Part shown: positions 12,788 to 21,600 of the stretch, in pieces | How positions within the stretch are numbered: the stretch's first letter is position 1 | Layout of the letters: every line of letters begins with the position of its first letter | Virus record (IMG/VR): IMGVR_UViG_3300029448_000217 | Coordinates: 7,985 to 31,785 of that record | DNA from: a virus | Direction: 5' to 3' (one strand) | DNA length: 23,801 bases | Translations under genes and position numbers: made by a program | Notes under the pieces: generated by a model | Databases searched by the model: none | Told to the model about the DNA's origin: nothing | Seen by the model: only the letters and a program-made list of their open reading frames with translations

Positions 12788-13642
12788 ATGTCAGAACAAG
12801 TAGGTAACGCTCAAGTAGCCCCCGAAAGTACAAACGTACAAGATGCAGTTATGAGTAACTCAAGTGATTTTTTTGAATCACTAGATAGAGAAGTTAATGG
12901 CGGCATATTAGACGAACAACAACAACCAACCTCGGTACAAAGCGGTAATACGCAGTCGAGCCCCAATGTAGAAGTTCAACCGCAAGATGACAACGAAGTC
13001 TTGCAAAAGCGATATAGCGATTCAAGTAGAGAGGCTAAAAGACTCAATGGTAAACTAAAAGAAATTGAGCCTTATATGCCTATTCTAGACGCTATGCGTG
13101 AAGACCCTAATTTAATTTCTCATGTAAGAAATTATTTTGAGGGTGGAGGTCAGGCCCCACAATCAATGAATCAACAACTGAATCTTGATGAAGATTTTGT
13201 TTTTGACCCTGAAGAAGCATTTCAACAACCTGATTCCGATTCTGCAAAAGTAATGGGTGCTACAATCGATGGTATTGTACAGCGTCGTTTAAATAATACA
13301 CTACAAACTCAAAAAACTGAAAATGCAAAAATGGCTAAAGAAGCTCAATTCAAACAAAAGATGGATATGTCTGATGAAGAATGGAGTACATTTACTGATT
13401 TTGCTAAAAGTAAGTCTTTGGAGCTTGAAGATATATATTACTTAATGAATCGTAAGAACAGAGATAGTCAAATTGCTGATTCAACAAGACAAGAAATTCA
13501 TAACAAGATGAGAGAAGTGCAATCTCAACCTAGCACACTTGCAACACAAGGTAGTGTTCCTGTTGAGAAAAATGCAGACGATAATGTTTTTGATGCCATT
13601 TTGGGTACTGACAGTGAACTAGAAAAGGCTTTCAGTATATAA
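12788..13642 (+). CDS. Capsid scaffolding protein
   Basis: The 284-residue protein is acidic and hydrophilic, with a disordered Gln/Ser/Pro-rich N-terminal third, a helix LQKRYSDSSREAKRLNGKLKEIEPYMPIL (about 77-105), a likely capsid- or portal-contact DAMREDPNLISHVRNYFEGG, and charged helices to the end. This layout, directly between portal and major capsid genes, is standard for scaffolds that template the procapsid and then leave. No protease motif is seen here or next door, so exit without cleavage, or cleavage by an unknown protease, is implied. ATAGGAGATAGT precedes the ATG. Confidence 0.8.
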   Translation: MSEQVGNAQVAPESTNVQDAVMSNSSDFFESLDREVNGGILDEQQQPTSVQSGNTQSSPNVEVQPQDDNEVLQKRYSDSSREAKRLNGKLKEIEPYMPILDAMREDPNLISHVRNYFEGGGQAPQSMNQQLNLDEDFVFDPEEAFQQPDSDSAKVMGATIDGIVQRRLNNTLQTQKTENAKMAKEAQFKQKMDMSDEEWSTFTDFAKSKSLELEDIYYLMNRKNRDSQIADSTRQEIHNKMREVQSQPSTLATQGSVPVEKNADDNVFDAILGTDSELEKAFSI

Positions 13643-13685
13643 AATTATATTGTTAGCCATTAACTCAAACTAAAGAGGTGTAAAA

Positions 13686-15251
13686 ATGGCTGATGTATTC
13701 GGCATGGAGACCGTTTCTGACGTACAAAGTTGGAATGATGGTACTTCAAAAGACACAGGCGACCTTAGAAGAAAATATAATTTTGGAGATAGAGTTTCTG
13801 AACTTTCAATAGCTCAAGACCCTTTTTTCAGATTTGTTTCTCAAGTCGCTAAAAAACCTACGGATGACCCTGAGTTCAAATTTACTGAACAAAGAAGTTC
13901 GTATCACAAACGATACGCTTATGTATCAAATCATGGAGTTAGCGCTCCTGCATCAATGGCAGGAGATGACGCAACTGTTACTCATACTAATGTAGACGCT
14001 GGTGATGTATATTACTTTGTAATGATTGGTGATTATAAATCATCAGGTAATATTCAAACAATCTATGGTCAAACAGGAAGTGATGTATTACCAGGTTCAT
14101 CTGGTTCTCAACCTCAATTCTTTCTTCCAGATTCTGTAGTTAAGATTCCTTATCTTACTAGTTTTAAAGGTTCTGAAGTTATAAGCGATTGGGAAGATGA
14201 TGCAGCTGCTGATGAAGCAACTACTCCAGATGATTATCTTTTAGCTAAGATACTATCTGTAGATTCATCATCTGTAACAGATGCTATTGTATTAAAAACA
14301 GAGATTGTAAGTAAAGGTTCAGCTTCTGCTAACTTTGCACTTGCTTCTTATGAGGCTCATGATGATGCTCTTGATGCAGTAGATATTTCTTCTAGGTCAA
14401 TTGCTAATTACTTAGAAAAGAAAAGATGCTACGTTGTTGGTTCTGCTCATTCACAAGGTTCTGGATACCCAGAGTCTTGGAAAGACCAGCCTTACTCAAC
14501 TGCTTTTGGATTAACTCAAATCTTCAAAACTGCAATGGCAATGGATAATACTACAAGAGCAACTGTTCTTAAGTATGAACCAAATGAATTTGCAAGAATT
14601 TGGCGGTCAAAGTTAATTGAACATAAGTTTGATATTGAACAAGCGTTGTTATTTGGTTCTCAAGGAACTGATAATTCTGGAGCTCAATATACTGAAGGTG
14701 CTGTTAGTTTTATTACTAGTTATGGTAATATCTTTGATGGTTCAGGTATAGGTGGAACTGGAACAAAATCTCAAGATGACTTTCTTGACGATATGAGTAA
14801 TTTCCTTGACCCAAGATACAACAATGCAAGTGCAACTCTATTCATGTGTTCTACTGAAACATACAATTGGATGCATAAACTAAGTGGATATTTTTCAGCT
14901 AATGTTTCTAAAGTTAGTGATGGAAGTAATTCTCTTGGTCGTGCAGACTTTAGTATCTCAGGTAAGAAAAATGTCTATGGTCTAGATGTTACTCAAGTAA
15001 TGACTCCTTATGGAAATATGAATCTTGTTCGCAATGTTCATTTAGATGGAACTGGAGTTAAAATACTTGGTATCAATATGACTCAATGTGCTTACAGACC
15101 TTTGGTTGGTAACGGATTGAATCGTGATACAGCAGTATACGTTGGAGTTCAGACTCTTGAAAATAGTGGTGTTGACCGAAGAGTTGACTTAATTCAAACA
15201 GAAGCTGGGATGGAATGGCGTATGCCTGAAGCCCATGCTGTCTGGAAATAG
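13686..15251 (+). CDS. Major capsid protein (HK97 fold, SU10/DUF5309-like)
   Basis: The 521-residue protein carries the block GLTQIFKTAMAMDNTTRATVL...EFARIWRSKLIEHKFDIEQALLFGSQG, around residues 275-330, which resembles the spine region of the SU10-type/DUF5309 capsid family (TQIF...E.A.Q..K...ELKRDIE..LL). RKYNFGDRVSELSIAQDPFFRFV near the start is the usual N-arm approach. Residues about 95-220 are a polar, Ser/Asp-rich insertion relative to the shortest members, probably an exposed domain. Position after scaffold, length and AAAGAGGTG ribosome site agree. It should be the most abundant protein of the virion. Confidence 0.85.
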   Translation: MADVFGMETVSDVQSWNDGTSKDTGDLRRKYNFGDRVSELSIAQDPFFRFVSQVAKKPTDDPEFKFTEQRSSYHKRYAYVSNHGVSAPASMAGDDATVTHTNVDAGDVYYFVMIGDYKSSGNIQTIYGQTGSDVLPGSSGSQPQFFLPDSVVKIPYLTSFKGSEVISDWEDDAAADEATTPDDYLLAKILSVDSSSVTDAIVLKTEIVSKGSASANFALASYEAHDDALDAVDISSRSIANYLEKKRCYVVGSAHSQGSGYPESWKDQPYSTAFGLTQIFKTAMAMDNTTRATVLKYEPNEFARIWRSKLIEHKFDIEQALLFGSQGTDNSGAQYTEGAVSFITSYGNIFDGSGIGGTGTKSQDDFLDDMSNFLDPRYNNASATLFMCSTETYNWMHKLSGYFSANVSKVSDGSNSLGRADFSISGKKNVYGLDVTQVMTPYGNMNLVRNVHLDGTGVKILGINMTQCAYRPLVGNGLNRDTAVYVGVQTLENSGVDRRVDLIQTEAGMEWRMPEAHAVWK

Positions 15252-15262
15252 GAGGTTCAATT

Positions 15263-15832
15263 ATGGGTATACCTTTATATGGACAAAATAAAGATGGTGG
15301 AGCCTTAGAAAACGCTGCTGATTCAGGATTATTTACTGATAATAAAGTAGCGAGGCTTTCATCAGCTGAATCAGAATGGACTGCTATACCAGTCGCTCAT
15401 GGTTCAACTGACGTAGCTGCTATTGCTCAACCTGCTAATAGTGTAATCAAAGATTTATTTTTAATCTCTGATGCAATTATTAGTAGTTCTGGAGCAAGTG
15501 GCGATGGTGTTGATATGAGTATTGGAACAGCTGCTGGTGGAGCTCAGATAATGGCTTTATGTGAAATTTTAGATGATGGGGGTGCTGCTGTACATTTACA
15601 AGCTAACACACCTCTTTATGTTATCGAAAATTGTCATGGACAAGCTGCTAATTGGGCTGCTCCTGATACTGCTACTAGTGAAGCTACAACAGGTAAACTT
15701 GTTGCGGGACTTCTAGATAGTGGTTCTTCAGCTAGAGAAATCCATGTTAGACTAGACGTTATTGACGCTAACTTAACTGCGGCTGGTAATGTTAAAGTAG
15801 GTGTTGTTTTTCAACATTATGAAAAAGCATAA
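15263..15832 (+). CDS. Probable capsid decoration or minor virion protein
   Basis: This 189-residue protein follows the capsid gene after 11 bases, and the ribosome site TAGGAGG includes the capsid stop codon, so the two are made together. It is Ala/Gly/Ser-rich with long beta strands (SVIKDLFLISDAIIS, VDMSIGTA, IHVRLDVIDA, VKVGVVFQHY), suggesting a single beta-sandwich. The pattern from VIKD to EILDDGG resembles the C-terminal domain of the fibre at 18675. The location suits a decoration or cement protein. Identification as such is by position and composition, not a known motif. Confidence 0.55.
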   Translation: MGIPLYGQNKDGGALENAADSGLFTDNKVARLSSAESEWTAIPVAHGSTDVAAIAQPANSVIKDLFLISDAIISSSGASGDGVDMSIGTAAGGAQIMALCEILDDGGAAVHLQANTPLYVIENCHGQAANWAAPDTATSEATTGKLVAGLLDSGSSAREIHVRLDVIDANLTAAGNVKVGVVFQHYEKA

Positions 15833-15857
15833 TCACTAACATCTGATTAATAATATG

Positions 15858-15877
15858 TGGGGGATTTCGGTCCCCCA
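15858..15877 (+). terminator. Strong hairpin after the capsid genes, no U-tract
   Basis: TGGGGGA (15858-15864) and TCCCCCA (15871-15877) form a perfect seven-pair stem around TTTCGG. A terminator's U-run is absent (ATGTATAGAG follows), so it is more likely a partial terminator or 3'-end stabiliser that raises capsid mRNA relative to the genes beyond. The next ATG is 18 bases further. Confidence 0.6.
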
Positions 15878-15894
15878 TGTATAGAGAATAAAAT

Positions 15895-17100
15895 ATGGCA
15901 ACAACAAATATAGCAGATGAAATAGAATTAATTGCTCAAGTAACTACGGCAGATAATAAATTTATTGTATCTGCTCAAAAAGCAGTTTCTTCTAGTATAC
16001 CAAAAGAAATATTAAGATGGGCAACTTCTGAAACAACAGTTGGTTCACATGGTGGAAACGCAAGTGCAACAAAAATAACATTACCTAGTAAAACTGATAA
16101 TATTATATCTGTAAAAAGAGGAACATTTATAGCACAAGAAACATTAAAAGAAGATGCTCCTTTTATTGCTCCAAGTTCTGGAAGTTTAAAAGTAGCAACT
16201 AGTACATTTCCAAAATACTATAGAGATTCTAATAATTCAATAGTAATAAAACCAGACCCTACTGATGGCGAAACTGGTATAGTTGAATATGTTGATTTTA
16301 GTAACTTAGATGATGATTGTGATTTAAAAAGTGCAATTGTTTATAAAGCATCTTCAAATGAATTAATGGTTAAGGCATCAATATCAGTAGTAAATTCAGA
16401 TATATCTTTACAAACTGAACCTATTGCTCCAGAAGTTCCAAGTTTTACATATACAGATGTAAGTATTCCTGATGTAGATTTTTCAATATTATCAATATCT
16501 GATATGGCATCTCTTAATGTATCTGCCCCAGAATATATTGAACCTGTAATAAGTTCTCCTGATTATTCGGATGCAAATAATTGGATAAATAGTGAAGAAG
16601 ATAGTGAAATGTCTTCAGCTAGAGTTCAAGTAATACAATCTCAAATAGCAGATTTTAATTCAAAATTACAAGATTCGTTAAATAGTTTTAACAAAGAAAA
16701 TATTGTATACCAAGAAGATATACAAAGAAAAATTCAAAACTTAAACAAAGATACTCAAGAAGCAATTCAACAATTACAATCAGACTTGTCAATTAAAAAT
16801 GCTAACTTATCTAAAGACCAACAAGTAAGTTTGCAAAATGCGGTACAAAATTTTCAAGCAGAAGTACAAGAATACTCTTCTAAACTTCAATTGTATTCTA
16901 GTGAATTAAGTTCTTATCAAGGTAAAGTATCTGAAGAAGTTCAAAGAAAACAAAATAAATTACAACAATCTCAAACATATTTGGCAGAAGCAGATAAATA
17001 CTATAATTGGTATTTATTAGAAATTAAACAATACATAGAATCAAATAGTAATATGATTAATAAATCAATGGCTATGCAAGCTATGTCAAGTAAGAGATAG
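15895..17100 (+). CDS. Coiled-coil virion structural protein
   Basis: The 401-residue protein has a beta-rich N-terminal half (to about 170) with ITLPSKTDNIISVKRG and IAPSSGSLKVATSTFPKYYRDSNNSIVIKP, a Pro-rich linker (175-220) and a long coiled coil (about 240-375) full of Gln, Ser and Lys (QLQSDLSIKNANLSKDQQVSLQ...). Such proteins following the capsid module are often connector or tail-spike base parts. The ribosome site is weak (AGAGAATA), and expression may depend on transcription past the hairpin upstream. No family name is certain; a tail or ejection protein is also possible. Confidence 0.6.
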   Translation: MATTNIADEIELIAQVTTADNKFIVSAQKAVSSSIPKEILRWATSETTVGSHGGNASATKITLPSKTDNIISVKRGTFIAQETLKEDAPFIAPSSGSLKVATSTFPKYYRDSNNSIVIKPDPTDGETGIVEYVDFSNLDDDCDLKSAIVYKASSNELMVKASISVVNSDISLQTEPIAPEVPSFTYTDVSIPDVDFSILSISDMASLNVSAPEYIEPVISSPDYSDANNWINSEEDSEMSSARVQVIQSQIADFNSKLQDSLNSFNKENIVYQEDIQRKIQNLNKDTQEAIQQLQSDLSIKNANLSKDQQVSLQNAVQNFQAEVQEYSSKLQLYSSELSSYQGKVSEEVQRKQNKLQQSQTYLAEADKYYNWYLLEIKQYIESNSNMINKSMAMQAMSSKR

Positions 17101-17109
17101 GAGAAAAAA

Positions 17110-17613
17110 ATGGCTGATAAAGCAAGAGGAAAAATAAGCATGACACCAGTTGTGACAATAGAAGCTGATATTGATGCTGATGCAGTTGATGCTATACATC
17201 ACGATATAAAAGGCTCTTTAGGTGGAAAATTAGAATATACAAAAGTAGATGCTAATGATAAATGGTTTTATACAACTACAAAGAGTGTAACAGGAACTAG
17301 TGGAGATTTAATACCTGATGGTAGTATTGCAACAGAAGGAGGTAGTTTAACTTATCCAGACGATGTAAGATTTTTATTTCTTAAGAATACAGGAACTACA
17401 GATGGAACTACGGCAACATCATCAAAAGTTTATTTATGTCTTGATGGTGGAGACGCAGCTAGTGTAACTGATGTAATAGAAATAGGACCTGGAGAAGCAA
17501 TTAATTTAAAATTTAAAGCATCTGGTGGAGTAGACCAAGCAAATTTACACGCAGCTAGTTCAAGTGGAACTGTTAGATGTATTGTAGCAGCTATAATAGA
17601 TGATGGAGGTTAA
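17110..17613 (+). CDS. Small beta-rich virion protein
   Basis: The 167-residue protein is acidic and rich in Gly, Asp, Ser and Thr, with alternating strands such as VRFLFLKNTG, KVYLCLDGGD, IEIGPGEAINLKF and VRCIVAAIID. The segment ending in GEAINLKFKASG...NLHAASSSGTVRCIVAAIIDD reads as the closing strands of a beta-sandwich used by phage surface or minor capsid proteins. It starts ten bases after the coiled-coil gene with AGGAGAAAAA. It could be a second decoration protein or part of the head-tail junction. No catalytic motif is visible. Confidence 0.5.
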   Translation: MADKARGKISMTPVVTIEADIDADAVDAIHHDIKGSLGGKLEYTKVDANDKWFYTTTKSVTGTSGDLIPDGSIATEGGSLTYPDDVRFLFLKNTGTTDGTTATSSKVYLCLDGGDAASVTDVIEIGPGEAINLKFKASGGVDQANLHAASSSGTVRCIVAAIIDDGG

Positions 17614-17616
17614 ACA

Positions 17617-17907
17617 ATGACTGTTTTAGAATTAATGGAAAGAGCAGGTATTCAGAATGAAACACTTGCAATTGCATATATAAAAGATGCTATACATTTA
17701 ATACAAAGTAATACAAAAGAAAAAATAAAAGTTAATAAACAAAATATTTTAAATGCATCAGATAATGATGATAATATTTATAGATTTCCTGCTGACATGA
17801 TAGCGTTAGAAAATGTAAGTATATTAGATACAAGTAATAGCAAATATAAAAGAATTAAAAGAATATCTAGTCAACCTCATTACTTACTTGAGGATACATC
17901 ACCATGA
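17617..17907 (+). CDS. Head-tail connector-like protein, N-terminal part
   Basis: The 96-residue product opens with helices VLELMERAGIQNETLAIAYIKDAIHLIQSNT (3-33), then DNIYRFPADMIALENVSI and KYKRIKRISSQPHYLLEDT. Connector (adaptor) proteins of short-tailed phages share a helical start followed by a 'P-x-D-x-x-x-L' strand and a short loop before the second half. Here the second half is encoded separately at 17904 with a four-base overlap. GGAGGTTAAACA precedes the ATG. The pair most simply represents one connector split in two; an ordinary small protein is the alternative. Confidence 0.5.
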   Translation: MTVLELMERAGIQNETLAIAYIKDAIHLIQSNTKEKIKVNKQNILNASDNDDNIYRFPADMIALENVSILDTSNSKYKRIKRISSQPHYLLEDTSP

Positions 17908-18626
17908 GTAGTTATGTAGATAAAGAATATTTTTACTATTTAAGAGGTAGAGAACTTTTACTTTATAAATTATTAGGAAGTAGAAATAGGACTAGAATAA
18001 CTCAAACTGGTATTCTTCAATCTTATCACAATGAGTTAATGTATCCAGATGAAGATATTACAGATGGTCTACGAATAGAATATACTGCATTAAACGAACC
18101 ATTTATATCAGAAGCATTTGAAAGTTCAACAGGTTATGGAACTTCTACGGAAGTAACTTTTACTGGTTCAAGTAGATATATTGGAGTTGGTAGTGTAAAT
18201 GGATGGTGGAAAGACCACGGCTTTACTGATGGAGACAAAATAAGAATACAGGGTAGTACAAGTAATGATGGAGAGCATATTATATTTGGAGGAGTAGGCG
18301 TTTCTATTGCAAGTGGAGCATTTACAATTTCATTAACATCTGCTTCTACAATTACAGATGAAAGTGCAGGCGAAAGTATTACTATTACTCAGATACCAGA
18401 ACCAGATACAATTACATCTCCTAGTTCTACTTCACATATAAATTTAAATAAAATGCTTTCTTTAGCAGTAGTGGATTATGTAAAAGCAATGATTCATGAA
18501 GAAAGAGGCGAAATTGATAAAAAAGAATACTACATAAAAGAATTTTATAGTAAATTAGCAGACAATGAAAGCAATAAGAGAATAATATCTACTGCTTTCC
18601 CAGTCTCGCCTTTTGCGGTGAGATAA
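17904..18626 (+). CDS. Connector-like protein, C-terminal part with inserted beta domain
   Basis: The 240-residue product starts with YVDKEYFYYLRGRELLLYKLLGS and GLRIEYTALNEPF (4-67), which read like the second half of a connector. Residues 72-163 are a Gly/Ser/Thr-rich beta domain (VTFTGSSRYIGVG, GFTDGDKIRIQGSTSNDGE) that interrupts the fold, and 177-225 are the C-terminal helices (HINLNKMLSLAVVDYVKAMIHEERGEIDKKEYY). The start is in an ATGA overlap, so it is translated by re-initiation after the 96-residue gene. It should lie at the portal-tail junction; the inserted domain may project outward. Confidence 0.5.
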   Translation: MSSYVDKEYFYYLRGRELLLYKLLGSRNRTRITQTGILQSYHNELMYPDEDITDGLRIEYTALNEPFISEAFESSTGYGTSTEVTFTGSSRYIGVGSVNGWWKDHGFTDGDKIRIQGSTSNDGEHIIFGGVGVSIASGAFTISLTSASTITDESAGESITITQIPEPDTITSPSSTSHINLNKMLSLAVVDYVKAMIHEERGEIDKKEYYIKEFYSKLADNESNKRIISTAFPVSPFAVR

Positions 18627-18674
18627 AAATTAATTGCCTTAGTGGCGGTGGAGGTGGATAAATAGGAGTAAGTT

Positions 18675-21600
18675 ATGGCAGATAATTTACGAAAGTTCAC
18701 GACTCAAGAGGTCCTAAATAAAGTATACACAGATTCCTCTGGTATTACGATAGGATTAAACTCACAATCTTCAAAAGAAACATTAAACGCAGTATTAGAT
18801 AGTTCTAATAATAGGTTACAAGTAGCAATGGCAGGTGGTACAATATCTGGTGACGTTACTATAAGTGGTGATTTAACTGTAAGCGGTAGCGGTGGAATGG
18901 CTTTTTCAGAAGTCTTAACTGGTGATATGAAGATTACTACTTCAAGTAGTGCAACTGCTCTTTATATAGAATCATCAGATAGTGGTGCTTCTTTAATCCA
19001 ATTTACAAATAGCACAACTGGAACAACAGCAAACGATGGTTTAAAAATAGGTCTTGGTGACGATGAAGTTGGTTTGTTTAGAATGCAAGAAGCAAAAGAT
19101 ATGGTTTTTCAAACTGATAGCACCACTAGAATGACTATTGATTCATCAGGTCGTGTTGTAATTGGTCACACAGCCAATGTTGCTCTTGGGACTACAGACC
19201 CAGCACTTCAAGTATTAGGAACTAGTGAAGATGCTAGTCAAATTAGTATTGGTAGATTTTCAGCAGATGATACTGCTCCTAAGATTAATCTTATAAAAGG
19301 CAGAGGTGGAATTGGTGCAAATACTATAGTTACTGATAATGACAACTTAGGGACAATAAATTTTAGAGGAGCTGATGGTTCTGATTTAGATACTATTGGA
19401 GCATCTATTGAAGCTCGTGTAAATGGAACTCCCGGTGCAAACGATTTACCTGCTGAATTATTATTTAGCACTACTGCTGATGGTGCAGCTACTCCTACTA
19501 CTAGAATGATTATTACTTCAGCAGGTAAGGTTGGAATCGGAACTGGTGTAACGCCAACAATGAATTATCAATCAACTCATATTAAAGTTAGTACAAGTGG
19601 TTCAGATAGTATTCTTGGTATTGACAATGCAGGTAGTGGAACAACCAGTATTACAATGATAAGAAGTGCTGGTGTTCATACTTGGACTCATGGTGTAAAT
19701 ACATCAGGAAATTATGTTATTGCAAATCAACATAATGTTGGTGGTGCTATTAGAATGGTACTCGATGCCAACTCTCGCATTAGTCTTAGTAATAATGATA
19801 ATAATACTAGCAATACAGTATTTGGTAAAAATGCTTTTAACGCTAGTAGTAATAATGACTCAGATTTTAATGTTGTTATAGGTGAAGATGCAATGGCAAC
19901 TGGGTCTGTTAGCTCAGCTCAATACAATGTTGCAATTGGTTATAGTGCATTTACTGATTCCACAAGTGGAAAATATAACGTACTTATTGGAGCGGTTGCT
20001 GGTACAAGTTTAACTACAGGAGATGATAATGTTGCTATCGGTACAAATGCATTTAAGGATAGTATCGTTAATAAATATACAGTATCTATTGGTACACAAG
20101 CTTTAGAAAATATAACTGATGATGCAAATGATGGGTCTATAGCTATTGGATATAAAGCAGCTTCTGGCAAAGTAGGTAGTGGTGACCAATATACAACAGC
20201 TAGTGTTCATATAGGATTTCAATCAGCAGTAACTCAGACAACTGGAGCTAATAATACTTCAGTAGGTCACGCAACTATGGGTGGTAATGCTTCAGGAACT
20301 GCATTAACTGGTAGTAATAATACTGTTATGGGATATTCAGCAGGTTATGCAATGCAAGGCACATCACAGAATAATACTATTATAGGTGCTAGTGCTGGAG
20401 ATGCAATAACAGATACCGCTGATACAGTTTTAATTGGTTATGATGCTGGTGGTGCTATTAATCACGCCAATGGACAAGGTCAAGTATTTATTGGGGCACA
20501 AGCTGGTCACGAAATCACTCAAGGTGCTCATAATGTAGCAATCGGTTATTTAGCTCTTTCAAGTGCTGATAATGTTGAGTCTCACAATACAGCAATAGGT
20601 GCAGGTTCAATGCAAAATGTTGATAATGATTCATCAAATCATAATGTTGCTCTTGGAAAAAGTTCATTAATTGGTGGTAGTGGTGCATTAACTAATAATG
20701 TTGCAATAGGTTCTAATGCTCTTAATTCTACTGGTTCATACGATATAACTGGTGCAGTCGCAATAGGTTATGATGCTCTTACTGCTCTTACTTCAGGAAG
20801 TGGAAATACAGCAATTGGTTATAATAGTTTAAAAGAAGTTACAACTGGTAGCAACCTAACTGTTCTTGGTTATCAAGCTGGTGAATCTATAACTGATAAT
20901 GGACACTCAGTAATAATTGGGCAAGGTGCTGGAAGAGATGGCAATGTAGCAAGTTATAGCGTACTTGTAGGTAATTTTGCTGGGTATAAATCAACTGGAG
21001 ACATAACTGCTGTTGGTTCTTCGGCAGGTTCAAATTTAACAACAGGCATTAGAAATACTTACTTTGGAAGTTCATCAGGCTTTGGAAACCATACAGGAAG
21101 TTATAATACTTATGTAGGTTGGAGAAGTGGATATGGTGTAGCTGATAATGCTAATAATTCTAATACAGCAGTTGGTTACGCAACTTTAACATCAATTACA
21201 ACTGGTAGTAATAATGTTGCAATAGGAAAAAATTCATTACCAGCTAGTACAACCGCAGGAAATAATGTAGCTATCGGAATAAATTCGATGCTAAATATTA
21301 CAACTGGGCAAAGAAATGTTGCAGTTGGTTCGTTTTCAATGGCAATGAATAACGATGGAAATCCAAGAGAATCAGTTGATAATGTATTTATAGGATATAA
21401 CTCAGGTGGTGGTACTTGGGCAAATGTAGCTTCAAATCAAAATACTGCTGTTGGTGCAAACACAATGGATGCAGCTTGTAATGATGTAGATGACAATGTA
21501 GCTTTTGGTTTTAGTGCTCTATCTGCTTTAACAACTGGTAGTGATAATGTTGCTGTAGGTAGTGGTTCTCTTGTATTAAACACTACTGGTCATTCAAATG

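Noticed and set aside
17890-17915. Programmed frameshift joining the two connector-like genes
   Set aside because: No slippery heptamer is present; the ATGA overlap with GAGGA upstream explains expression by re-initiation.
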